NCBI RefSeq assembly: GCF_003347205.1
Contig: NZ_QQBJ01000029.1
Coordinates: 1-64,000 of the forward strand
DNA length: 64,000 nt
Source of the DNA: Mycolicibacterium moriokaense
Lineage (GTDB): Bacteria; Actinomycetota; Actinomycetes; Mycobacteriales; Mycobacteriaceae
Direction: 5' to 3'
This document shows positions 54,756 to 62,702 of this stretch, piece after piece. How positions within the stretch are numbered: position 1 is the first letter of the stretch; each line of letters begins with the position of its first letter. Under the pieces are notes generated by a model. The model worked only from the letters and a program-made list of their open reading frames with translations, ran no database searches and was not told the DNA's origin. Made by a program: the position numbers and the translations under genes.

Positions 54756-55828
54756 CTGAGGGCGACCCCGTTTCCGATCACCTCGATGCGGACTTTGGCG
54801 TCGATCGGCGGTGGATCGAGGCTGTGCTGTCGCACGATGATCGGATCGACGTCTCCCGCGGGGTCGATCGTCAACAACACGTCGTGGCCCAGGAATTCCA
54901 TCCCCACGACAGTGCCCAACCCGTTGCGACCGACGATCTCCTCGGTTCTGATGTGTGCAGCGGTGTCGGAAACCCTTGTCGCCACCAGCTGTTCGGGGCG
55001 AAGCGCGAGCGTTGCAGGCCCGTCAACGAAGGACGCCTGAACCGGGACGTCGCCGAGAACGCAGTCGGCGACGCCGGATGTCACGGTGCACGGCAGGGCG
55101 ATGCAGTCGCCGAGGAACTCCGCCGTGAAGCGGTCGGCGGGTTGCCGGTAGACATCCTGGGGCGCGCCGACCTGCGTGAAGCGCCCGTCGCGCATCACCG
55201 CGACCTGGTCGGCGATCGACAACGCCTCCTCCTGGTCGTGGGTGACCAGCAGGGTCGTCACCCCGGCGTCGGCGAGCAGGCGGGCGACCGCCTTGCGGGT
55301 GGACGCCCGTAGGCCGGTGTCCAGCGCGCTGAACGGTTCGTCGAGAAGCATCAGCACCGGTTTGCGTGCCAGCGCGCGGGCCAGCGCGACGCGCTGCTGC
55401 TGGCCGCCGGAGAGTTGGTGGGGCCGACGAGACGCGTATGACGGGTCGAGAGAGACGGTTTCGAGTAGTTCGGCCACGCGGTTGCGGACTTCACGGGTGC
55501 GCGCACCGCCGGGCAGGCCGTATGCGATGTTCTGGCCGACCGTCAGGTGCGGGAACAGGGCGCCGTCCTGCGCGACGTAGCCGACGCTGCGGCGGTGCGG
55601 CGCGACCGAACGCTCGGCTCCGGCCACCTCGCGGCCGGAAATCGCGATGGTCCCGGCGTCGGGCTTGTCGAAGCCCGCGACGAGTCGCAGCAGCGTGGTC
55701 TTGCCGCATCCGGAGGACCCCACCACCGCGGTGGTGCTGCCTTCGGCCACGGTCAGGTCGATGTGGTCGAGCACGGTGTTGCCGTTGAACGACTTCGCCA
55801 GGCCACCGATGGCCAGCATGGTGGTCAT
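54752..55828 (-). CDS. Ferric iron ABC transporter ATPase (FbpC-like)
   Basis: A 358-residue ABC ATPase. Walker A GSSGCGKTT (37-45), signature LSGGQQQR (139-146), Walker B LMLLDEP with Asp163-Glu164, and switch His in VTHDQEEAL. The C-terminal ~120 residues form a TOBE-type regulatory domain (ATLALRPEQLVATRV). This is the FbpC/PotA/CysA class; neighbours make iron(III) the likely substrate. ATG 55828 overlaps the permease stop (ATGA) and its own stop overlaps the next gene, so all are coupled. Sulfate or spermidine specificity would be the alternatives. Confidence 0.92.
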   Translation of the reverse strand: MTTMLAIGGLAKSFNGNTVLDHIDLTVAEGSTTAVVGSSGCGKTTLLRLVAGFDKPDAGTIAISGREVAGAERSVAPHRRSVGYVAQDGALFPHLTVGQNIAYGLPGGARTREVRNRVAELLETVSLDPSYASRRPHQLSGGQQQRVALARALARKPVLMLLDEPFSALDTGLRASTRKAVARLLADAGVTTLLVTHDQEEALSIADQVAVMRDGRFTQVGAPQDVYRQPADRFTAEFLGDCIALPCTVTSGVADCVLGDVPVQASFVDGPATLALRPEQLVATRVSDTAAHIRTEEIVGRNGLGTVVGMEFLGHDVLLTIDPAGDVDPIIVRQHSLDPPPIDAKVRIEVIGNGVALR

Positions 55829-57453
55829 AGCGCGGCCACCTTCGTCGACTGCCGGAACAGGATCAGCGTCACCGGGATGGCCAGCACCACGAGGGCCAGC
55901 GCGTACGGCGCCGCCGCCGCGTAGTCGAGTTCGCTGCTGAACGACCAGAACAGCATCGACAATGTCCTGGTGCCGGTCGGCGCAAGCAGCAGTGTTGCCG
56001 TCAACTCGGTTGCCACCGCGACGAATACGAGCGACGCGGCGGCCGCCGCGGCGGGTGCGGTGAGCCGCAGTGTGACGCGGAAGAAGGTCGCGCTGGGTGA
56101 GATGCCCAGCGAGCGCGAGGCCTCCTCGAGGCCGGGCGGCACCTGGGCCAGCCCCGCCCGCACATTGACCAGCGCCCGCGGCATGAACAGCAGCACGTAG
56201 GCGAACACGATCAGTGGCACCGACTGGTACAGCGGGCGGACGAAGTGGATCGCCACGGTCACCAACGCCAGCGCGGTCACGATGCCGGGCAGCGCGCTGG
56301 TGATGTAGTTGGCTCCCTCCACCATGCGCGCGGGTGCGCCGTGCGACCGGACGGCCACCCAGGCCACCGGGAACGCCAGCACCGTCGTCAGCACCGCGGC
56401 CGCACTTGCCAGCCCGACGGTTTGAACCAGGGCGTTGGTGATCGCGCCGACGTCCCAGACCTCGGCACCTCCGATCCACAGCCAGCGCACGATGGTCCAG
56501 ACCGGCACGGCGATCGAGAGCAGCGCCAGTGCTATGAGCCCGACGGTCGCGGGAAACGCCTTGCCGCCCAGGTGGACCCGAACAGCGGTGCGGGGGGCGC
56601 CCGCCCCGACCCGGGCGTAGCGCGCCCGGCCGCGGGCGGTCGCCTCTGCGATGAGCAGCACCAGACAGAGCAGCACGAGCACCCCTGCCAGCATGCTGCC
56701 CGCCGCGCCGTCGAAGGTGACCTGGAACTGCTGGAAGATCGCGACGGTGAAGGTGTTGAACCTGACCATCGCGAAGGCGCCGAACTCGGCGAGCAGGTGC
56801 ACCCCGATCAGCAGGCTGCCGCCCAGGATCGCCAGCCGCAACTGCGGCAGCACGATGCGGAAGAACACGCCGGTGGAGTCGGATCCGAGCGCGCGCGCCG
56901 ATTCCTCGACGGCCGGGTCCAGCCTGCGCAGCGTCGCGGCGACAGGCAGATACATGAACGGGAAGTACGACAGCGTGGTGATCAACACCCCGGCCCACAG
57001 GCCGTGCAGCGACGGGATCACACCCACCCAGGCGTAGCTGTTGACGAAGGCCGGAACGGCAAGCGGCGCAACGAACAACGGCCGCCAGAAAGTGCGCCCC
57101 GGCAGGTCGGTCCGCTCTACCAGCCACGCCACCGCGACACCGATGACGACGCACAGCGGCACCGTGATGGCCACCAGCGCGACGGTGTTGAACAGCAGTT
57201 CTCCGACCCGCGGGCGGACCACCAGTTCATAGGCGCGGGTCCACCCGACCGACACCGCGCCCCACACCACATAGCCGAGCGGTATGCACGTCGCGGCCAC
57301 CAGGATCGCGACGGTGGTCGAGACGAACGGACCAGGCCGGGCAGCGACGTCCGATCGCGAGGCCGGTCTCGCAGAACGCGAGACGGCCGTCCGATCGTCG
57401 GCTCGGCCGACCGGCGTCTGATCGTCGGCTCGGCCGACCGGCGTGGTGACCAC
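55825..57453 (-). CDS. Ferric iron ABC transporter permease with two fused permease domains (FbpB-like)
   Basis: A 542-residue inner membrane protein with about twelve helices in two BPD_transp_1 domains (about 85-290 and 345-540). Both EAA loops that contact the ATPase are visible: VEESARALGSDSTGVFFRI and LEEASRSLGISPSATFFRV. FbpB-type iron permeases have this fused layout. The cytosolic N-terminus holds a 9-residue repeat (TPVGRADDQ/TPVGRADDR) encoded by a 27-bp tandem duplication at 57393-57446. GTG 57453 directly follows the binding-protein stop codon (TAAGTG), with no gap. Confidence 0.92.
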   Translation of the reverse strand: MVTTPVGRADDQTPVGRADDRTAVSRSARPASRSDVAARPGPFVSTTVAILVAATCIPLGYVVWGAVSVGWTRAYELVVRPRVGELLFNTVALVAITVPLCVVIGVAVAWLVERTDLPGRTFWRPLFVAPLAVPAFVNSYAWVGVIPSLHGLWAGVLITTLSYFPFMYLPVAATLRRLDPAVEESARALGSDSTGVFFRIVLPQLRLAILGGSLLIGVHLLAEFGAFAMVRFNTFTVAIFQQFQVTFDGAAGSMLAGVLVLLCLVLLIAEATARGRARYARVGAGAPRTAVRVHLGGKAFPATVGLIALALLSIAVPVWTIVRWLWIGGAEVWDVGAITNALVQTVGLASAAAVLTTVLAFPVAWVAVRSHGAPARMVEGANYITSALPGIVTALALVTVAIHFVRPLYQSVPLIVFAYVLLFMPRALVNVRAGLAQVPPGLEEASRSLGISPSATFFRVTLRLTAPAAAAAASLVFVAVATELTATLLLAPTGTRTLSMLFWSFSSELDYAAAAPYALALVVLAIPVTLILFRQSTKVAAL

Positions 57454-58470
57454 TTACAACAGACCTGCCTTCGTCATCAGATCGGCCACTTTCTGCGCGT
57501 CCAGCGTCGACGGGTCGACCTTGGGCGCCTGCAGCGAATCCAGCGGAGGCAGAGCCGGATTCGCGGGCACACCGCTGCCCACCGGATATTCGAAGGACGT
57601 GCCGTTCTCCAGCACTTCCTGGCCCTTCTTGCCGGTGATGAACTTGATGAACTGCTGCGCCTGGTCGGCCTTCTTACTGGACTTCAGCACGCCGCCGCCG
57701 GACAGGCTGACGAATGCGCCCGGATCCTCGTTCTTGAAGTAGTGCAATGCCGTGTTGCCGCTGCCCTCTTTGGTGTTGGCCTGATCGCGGAACCAGTAGT
57801 AGTGGTAGATGATTCCGCCGTCGACCTCCCCGGCGTTGACGGCCTTCATGGTCGCGATGTTGTCGTTGTAGATCTTGGCGTTGGCCTTCATGCCCGCCAG
57901 CCACTGGGCGGTGGCCGCCTCACCTTTGAGTTGCAGGTAGGCCGAGACGATGGCCTGGAAATCGGCCTTGGCAGGGGCGCCGCCCCACCGGCCCTTCCAC
58001 GCGGGCGATTCCAGGTCGGTCATGGACTTCGGCAGCTGGTCGGGCTGCAGCTTCGACTTGTTGTAGACGAAGACGGTGCTGCGCGCCGCGACACCCGTCC
58101 ACTTGCCGGTGGCCGGACGGTACTGGGCAGGGACCTGGTCGAGTGTGTCTGCGTTGAGGTCGGCGAACAAGCCGGCCCGTTCCACCGCGGCCATGGCGGG
58201 GGAGTTCTCGGTGAGGAAGACGTCGGCGGGGGAGGCGTCGCCCTCGGCGACCAGCTGATTTCCCAGTTCGGTGTCGCCGCCCTGCCGATAGGTGACCTTG
58301 ATACCGGTCTCCTTGGTGAACTCGTCGATCCACTCCTTGGTCAGGGACTCGTGCTGGGCGTTGTAGATGAGCAGCTCGTCGCTCTCACCCGAGCCCGAGC
58401 ACGCGGTCATCGCGAGCATGACGGCAAGGGTCGAGACGAAGGCGGCGGCGATCCGGCTCCAGCGGCGCAT
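57454..58470 (-). CDS. Iron(III) ABC transporter substrate-binding lipoprotein (FbpA-like)
   Basis: A 338-residue lipoprotein: signal peptide with lipobox LAMTAC (Cys24). The mature protein has the ferric-binding-protein fold: LLIYNAQHESLTKEW gives His40, GGDTELGNQL and FLTENSPAM line the cleft, and Tyr222, Tyr224 and Tyr225 in IIYHYYWF correspond to the iron-ligand tyrosines of FbpA. It captures ferric iron, perhaps with a synergistic anion, outside the membrane. ATG 58470 follows GGAAGGA. An IdeR-type box at 58503-58521 lies 33 bases upstream. Confidence 0.92.
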   Translation of the reverse strand: MRRWSRIAAAFVSTLAVMLAMTACSGSGESDELLIYNAQHESLTKEWIDEFTKETGIKVTYRQGGDTELGNQLVAEGDASPADVFLTENSPAMAAVERAGLFADLNADTLDQVPAQYRPATGKWTGVAARSTVFVYNKSKLQPDQLPKSMTDLESPAWKGRWGGAPAKADFQAIVSAYLQLKGEAATAQWLAGMKANAKIYNDNIATMKAVNAGEVDGGIIYHYYWFRDQANTKEGSGNTALHYFKNEDPGAFVSLSGGGVLKSSKKADQAQQFIKFITGKKGQEVLENGTSFEYPVGSGVPANPALPPLDSLQAPKVDPSTLDAQKVADLMTKAGLL

Positions 58471-58502
58471 CCAGGCGGTCCTTCCCGCGCCCAGTGGGCG
58501 CT

Positions 58503-58530
58503 TTAGCTGAGGGTTACCTAAATGAACATA
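58503..58530 (-). promoter_or_regulatory. IdeR-type iron box and -10 upstream of the iron transport operon
   Basis: TTAGCTGAGGGTTACCTAA (58503-58521) agrees at 15 of 19 positions with the IdeR/DtxR consensus TTAGGTTAGGCTAACCTAA, including both TTAG and CCTAA ends. On the minus strand it lies immediately downstream of a good -10 TATGTT (58525-58530), where bound IdeR would block transcription. The next gene on that strand is the ferric-binding lipoprotein. The box also sits 199 bases before the hemophore-type gene on the plus strand, too far for a simple shared promoter. Confidence 0.88.
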
Positions 58531-58719
58531 CCCTTCCCTCTATCGCGAAAGGGCCCCCCGTCAGAAACTTGCAGGGCCGAAAGACCCTATGAATCCGCTG
58601 GCAACGGCCGTGACGGGGTATCCGGAGATCGACGGGGCGACGCGCAGGCAGCCGCCCGCGGCACGGCGTGTAAGACTTTCTCCAGCCTGGCCTGCACCGA
58701 CACCGAAAGGTACGAGCGA

Positions 58720-59106
58720 ATGAAATGGTCTGCACCTGTTGTGCGCCGCGGGGTGACCGGCACGGTCGCCGCATGCGTTCTGGGCGCAATCGTGAGCGCC
58801 ACCGCACTGCCGACGGCCGAGGCCGCCCCGTGCACCGCGAGCGGACTGTCCTCCACCGCCAGCGGGGTGCTGTCGTCGGCGGGTCAGTATCTGGCCGCTC
58901 ATCCGGGTGCCGACGACGTCCTGACCGCGGCGGGTTCGCAGCCGACGGATGAGGCGAAGGCGAACGTGCAGAGCTACTTCCTGGCTCATCCGGGCGAGTT
59001 TTTGGACCTCAGGGGGATCGCCCAGCCGCTGTCGGACCTGCGCGCCCAGTGCGGCGTCGCGGTGTCGCCGGGACAGTTGGCGGCGCTCATCGAACAGTTC
59101 CAGTAG
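58720..59106 (+). CDS. Hemophore-type secreted heme-binding protein
   Basis: A 128-residue secreted protein; signal peptide ends near PTAEAAP. The mature ~93 residues match the mycobacterial hemophore (MHB, Rv0203-like) domain: two Cys (38 and 111) for one disulfide, helix repeats QYLAAHPGADDVLTAA and VQSYFLAHPGEFLDLRGI, with His61 and His90 in the two AHPG motifs, then PLSDLRAQC. Rv0203-family proteins shuttle heme to MmpL3/MmpL11; many relatives are only hemophore-related. ATG 58720 follows GAAAGG. The location beside an IdeR-controlled iron operon supports a role in iron supply. Confidence 0.85.
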   Translation: MKWSAPVVRRGVTGTVAACVLGAIVSATALPTAEAAPCTASGLSSTASGVLSSAGQYLAAHPGADDVLTAAGSQPTDEAKANVQSYFLAHPGEFLDLRGIAQPLSDLRAQCGVAVSPGQLAALIEQFQ

Positions 59107-59125
59107 GAAGCGGCGTCGGCCGGCG

Positions 59126-59938
59126 TCACATCCGGCTGTAGCGGCTGCGCACGAAGCTGTACGCGCCGTACGCGGCGATCCCCAGCGCGGCCAGGATCAA
59201 CAGGAACTTGCCGAACGGCGCCTGCCCGAGCGTCTTGACGGCCGCATCGAGACCAGAGGACTTGGACGGGTCGGCCTGCAGGGTCGCGACTGTGACCAGG
59301 ATTCCGGCGCCCGCGAGCACGATTCCTTTTGCGACATAGCCCGTCACACCGACAACCGTCACGCCCGTTCCGCCGGACGTCTTGAGTTCCTCCATGAACT
59401 TCTTCGATGCGCCCTTGTAGACGTGATAACCGCCGACGGCGACGACGCCCAGACCCACCACGATCAAGAGCGCCTTGCCCCACCCCGACTGCATGAGCTG
59501 TGCGGACAGCCCGGCGTTCTGCTGGCTGTCGGACTTCCCGCCGCCCATCGCGAAACGGGCCGCCGAGAATGCCAGCGAGATGTTGACGACGGCCATCGCC
59601 GCGGACTTGACGCGCTTGTAGGCGGCCGAATCGTCGTGGCGGGAGCCCTCATTCGGCTTCGAACCGATGATGGTCTCGGCGATATACCAGAGGCCCAGCG
59701 CGAAGAGCCCGACGGCGGCAACCCAGAGGATGACCGCGCCGCCGGGCTGGCCGGCCAGCGTGCCAAGCGCGCCGGACTTGTCGGCGTTGCCGCCGTCGCC
59801 GAAGGCCAACCGCAAGATGATGTAGCCGAAGATCAGGTGCAGCACGCCGCTGGCCGCAAAGCCGGCCCGCGCGGTGTACTCGAACGCCTTGCTGTCGGTT
59901 GCCCGGTCCACCACTCCGTGCACTGATGTGTCGCTCAT
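59126..59938 (-). CDS. DUF1206 membrane protein
   Basis: A 270-residue protein with six predicted membrane helices arranged as three repeats of a two-helix DUF1206 unit, each beginning with a motif like ARAGFAASGVLHLIFGYI, then ARFAMGGG and TGYVAKGIVLAGAGIL. Function unknown. The soluble N-terminus (first ~20 residues) is polar. ATG 59938 follows AAGGAGGTCGAG. It converges on the hemophore-type gene with a 19-base gap, and the alpha/beta hydrolase gene lies 60 bases upstream on the same strand. Confidence 0.88.
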   Translation of the reverse strand: MSDTSVHGVVDRATDSKAFEYTARAGFAASGVLHLIFGYIILRLAFGDGGNADKSGALGTLAGQPGGAVILWVAAVGLFALGLWYIAETIIGSKPNEGSRHDDSAAYKRVKSAAMAVVNISLAFSAARFAMGGGKSDSQQNAGLSAQLMQSGWGKALLIVVGLGVVAVGGYHVYKGASKKFMEELKTSGGTGVTVVGVTGYVAKGIVLAGAGILVTVATLQADPSKSSGLDAAVKTLGQAPFGKFLLILAALGIAAYGAYSFVRSRYSRM

Positions 59939-59998
59939 CTCGACCTCCTTGCCGGGGCGGGTACCCCGATTTTGACGGCCGTGAAACCACCAGATCGG

Positions 59999-60727
59999 TC
60001 AGCTGCCGGAAACCGAGGCGGCGATCTCGTCGAGCAACTGCGCGACCTTCTGCGGTTCGGTGATCATCAGGTCGTGGCCGGTGTCGATGTCCCACACCCG
60101 GCCGTCGGAGACTTCGCGCAGCCGGTCGACATTGCGCAACGACATGAATGCGGTGGTGCTGATGTGGGACTGGGGAATCGACTGCAGGGTCGTTTGGTTT
60201 GCCAGGCGGATCGGCTGTTCGAAGCACCGCCACGGATGCGGCGTGAGCCGGGCCCGCATCCACTGCACCGTCTGCGGATCGACCACACCGTAGAACTGAA
60301 TCGTCTGGTCGCTGGGGAACAGGCACATTTCGACGCCGTCGACGATCCGGCTGTCGGTGCGCGCGGCCGCCATGAACGGGCCGGCGACATCCACCAGCGA
60401 CTGCCCGTCCCTCGGCGCCTTCGCGTCCAGATACACCAGATGGCCGACACGATCCGGCGCGCGGTCGGCCGCGCCGGTGATCACCATGCCGCCGTAGCTG
60501 TGGCCGACGAGGACGGCGCGGTCGAGGTCCTCGTAGTGCAGCAGCGCCGCGACGTCGTCGATGTGGCAGTCCAGGTCGACTCCGGCCCGGAACAGGTGCG
60601 CCCGGTCGCCGAGGCCCGTCAGCGTGGGCGTGTAGACCTCGTGCCCGCTGCGCCGCAACAGCCGGGCAAGCGGTTGGAAGCACCATCCGCCGTGACCACC
60701 GCCGTGAACCAGAACGATGTTCGCCAT
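59999..60727 (-). CDS. Alpha/beta hydrolase (salicylate esterase/hydroxynitrile lyase-like)
   Basis: A 242-residue hydrolase. The N-terminal VLVHGGGHGGWCF forms the oxyanion loop; Ser77 is in GHSYGG; the triad His is in DTGHD near residue 217. Compact size and the HGGGHGG motif place it near plant-type esterase/hydroxynitrile lyase relatives that are common in soil actinobacteria. Substrate unknown. It lies at the right edge of the accessory block, divergent from yraN with two DnaA-like boxes in between. Confidence 0.88.
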   Translation of the reverse strand: MANIVLVHGGGHGGWCFQPLARLLRRSGHEVYTPTLTGLGDRAHLFRAGVDLDCHIDDVAALLHYEDLDRAVLVGHSYGGMVITGAADRAPDRVGHLVYLDAKAPRDGQSLVDVAGPFMAAARTDSRIVDGVEMCLFPSDQTIQFYGVVDPQTVQWMRARLTPHPWRCFEQPIRLANQTTLQSIPQSHISTTAFMSLRNVDRLREVSDGRVWDIDTGHDLMITEPQKVAQLLDEIAASVSGS

Positions 60728-60746
60728 CGGGGTTCGACCCTAACCT

Positions 60747-60773
60747 GTGGACGAACACCGGAGTGTGGATAAC
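60747..60773. promoter_or_regulatory. Two DnaA-box-like sites upstream of yraN-comM-dprA
   Basis: TGTGGATAA (60765-60773) is the exact complement of the consensus DnaA box TTATCCACA. TGTGGACGA (60747-60755), 18 bases to the left in the same orientation, differs at one position from TGTGGACAA, the complement of the TTGTCCACA form common at mycobacterial origins. They lie in the 95-base divergent gap before three genes tied to DNA uptake and recombination. DnaA binding is inferred. Confidence 0.5.
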
Positions 60774-60822
60774 CGGGCACTGTTGGTGCCGGATTGTCTG
60801 CCGCGGAGCCGACGGTGTTCGC

Positions 60823-61191
60823 ATGACCACATGGACACGCGCCGAGATCGGCGCCCTGGGTGAGCGTCTCGCGGTCGAACACCTGACGTCGCTCGGGCTC
60901 GCGGTGCTCGACCGCAACTGGCGCTGCCGCTACGGAGAGCTCGACATCGTCGTGGTCGACAACACCACTCGCACGGTGGTTTTCGTCGAGGTGAAAACCC
61001 GAACCAGTGACCGGTTCGGTGGAGTGGAGCAAGCCGTCACCCCCGCCAAGCTGCGCCGGCTGCGTCGGCTCGCGGGGTTGTGGCTCGCCGGTCACGAGGG
61101 TCGATGGGCCGCGGTCCGCATCGACGTGATCGGGGTCCGGATCGGACGTCGGCGCAACCCCGAACTGATGCACCTGCAGGCGGTGGGCTGA
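60823..61191 (+). CDS. UPF0102 (YraN) family nuclease-fold protein
   Basis: A 122-residue protein with the restriction-endonuclease-like core: GELDIVVVD followed by VVFVEVKTR gives the D-x(n)-E-x-K pattern of PD-(D/E)XK nucleases. The conserved N-terminal helix GALGERLAVEHLTSLGLAVLDRN (in two parts: GALGERLAVEH, LTSLGLAVLDRN) is typical. A role in DNA repair or recombination is supposed but unproven. Equivalent to Rv2898c. It shares its last base with the comM start. Confidence 0.92.
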   Translation: MTTWTRAEIGALGERLAVEHLTSLGLAVLDRNWRCRYGELDIVVVDNTTRTVVFVEVKTRTSDRFGGVEQAVTPAKLRRLRRLAGLWLAGHEGRWAAVRIDVIGVRIGRRRNPELMHLQAVG

Positions 61192-62702
61192 TGGCGCTCG
61201 GCAGAGCGTTCTCGGTGGCGGTGCGCGGGTTGGAGGGCGAGATCGTCGAGATCGAGGCGGACATCACCTCGGGCCTGCCCGGTGTGCATCTCGTCGGGTT
61301 GCCCGACGCCGCGCTGCACGAGTCGCGTGACCGGGTCCGGGCGGCGATCACCAACTGCGGCAGCGACTGGCCGATGTCCCGGCTGACGCTGGCGTTGTCG
61401 CCGGCGACGCTTCCGAAGATGGGCTCCGTCTACGACCTGGCACTGGCCGCGGCGGTGATGTCCGCGCACGGCAAGAGAGAGTGGGCGCGGCTGGAAAAGA
61501 CCCTGCTGCTCGGCGAATTGGCGCTCGACGGCCGGGTGCGGCCGGTCAAGGGTGTGCTGCCTGCGGTGCTGACCGCCAAACGCGAGGGCTGGCCGTCCGT
61601 GGTGGTTCCGGTCGACAACCTGCCCGAGGCGAGCCTGGTCGACGGGGTCGAGGTGCTGGGCGCGCGGACACTGGGTCAACTCCGCGCGTGGTTCTCGGGC
61701 AAGGCTCAACTCGACGAGCGGGTCGAGGCGCCGGGGACCGCACCCGAGGCGGGCGCCGACCTCGCCGACGTGGTCGGTCAGACACACGCCCGGTTCGCGG
61801 TCGAGGTCGCCGCCGCGGGGGCACACCATCTGACGCTGACCGGTCCGCCGGGCGTCGGGAAAACGATGCTGGCGCAGCGGCTTCCGGGGTTGCTGCCGGT
61901 GTTGTCGCACACCGAGTCGCTGGAGGTCACCGCAATTCACTCGGTCGCCGGGCTGCTGTCGGACACCACGCCGTTGATCACCCGCCCGCCGTTTGTCGCA
62001 CCGCACCACACCTCCAGCGTGGCCGCGCTCGTCGGCGGGGGTTCGGGGATGGCGCGGCCGGGTGCCGTCAGCCGTGCACATCGCGGCGTGCTGTTTCTCG
62101 ACGAGTACGCCGAAGTCGGTACCAGTGCTTTGGAGGCGTTGCGAACACCATTGGAGGACGGGGAGATTCGGCTCGCCCGTCGCGACGGCATCGCCAAGTA
62201 CCCGGCCCGCTTCCAGCTGGTGCTCGCCGCCAATCCGTGCCCGTGTGCCGCTCCGGATGCCCGCGACTGCATCTGCACATCCAACGAAAAGCGTCGATAC
62301 CTGGGCAAGTTGTCGGGCCCGCTGCTGGACCGCGTGGACCTGCGCGTCGAGATGCACCGGGAGCGGGCGGGTGCGTTCACCACCGAGGCGGGCGAATCGA
62401 CGGCAGCGGTTCGGGACCGGGTATCAGAGGCGCGCGAGGCGGCGGCGCAGCGGTGGCGCGAGTTCGGCATCCAGACCAACGCCGAAGTCAGCGGGGTGCT
62501 GCTGCGCCGCCGATTCCGGCTCGACAAGAAGGTCATGGAACCGCTGAACACGGCGCTGGACCACGGGCGGCTCAGCATCCGTGGCCTCGACCGCACGTTG
62601 CGGGTCGCATGGACACTGGCCGACCTGGCGGGCCGCACCACGCCGGACGCCGAGGACGTCAAGACCGCCCTGAGTTTCCGCGAACTCGGAGGTGGGATGT
62701 GA
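61191..62702 (+). CDS. comM: ComM/YifB AAA ATPase (Mg-chelatase-like)
   Basis: A 503-residue AAA+ protein. An N-terminal Lon-protease-like domain without proteolytic site (about 1-170) is followed by the Mg-chelatase-type AAA domain: Walker A TGPPGVGKTM (about 220-229), Walker B GVLFLDEYAE, and a Cys cluster in ANPCPCAAPDARDCICT that is typical of ComM. ComM of other bacteria is a hexameric branch-migration helicase acting in natural transformation. ATG 61191 shares one base with the yraN stop; dprA overlaps its end by four bases. Confidence 0.95.
   Translation: MALGRAFSVAVRGLEGEIVEIEADITSGLPGVHLVGLPDAALHESRDRVRAAITNCGSDWPMSRLTLALSPATLPKMGSVYDLALAAAVMSAHGKREWARLEKTLLLGELALDGRVRPVKGVLPAVLTAKREGWPSVVVPVDNLPEASLVDGVEVLGARTLGQLRAWFSGKAQLDERVEAPGTAPEAGADLADVVGQTHARFAVEVAAAGAHHLTLTGPPGVGKTMLAQRLPGLLPVLSHTESLEVTAIHSVAGLLSDTTPLITRPPFVAPHHTSSVAALVGGGSGMARPGAVSRAHRGVLFLDEYAEVGTSALEALRTPLEDGEIRLARRDGIAKYPARFQLVLAANPCPCAAPDARDCICTSNEKRRYLGKLSGPLLDRVDLRVEMHRERAGAFTTEAGESTAAVRDRVSEAREAAAQRWREFGIQTNAEVSGVLLRRRFRLDKKVMEPLNTALDHGRLSIRGLDRTLRVAWTLADLAGRTTPDAEDVKTALSFRELGGGM

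Noticed and set aside
54752-57154. Apparent 800-residue protein ending in an ABC ATPase
   Set aside because: Its first ~440 residues are an Arg-rich frame-shifted reading of the permease gene; the ATPase has its own ATG at 55828 overlapping the permease stop.
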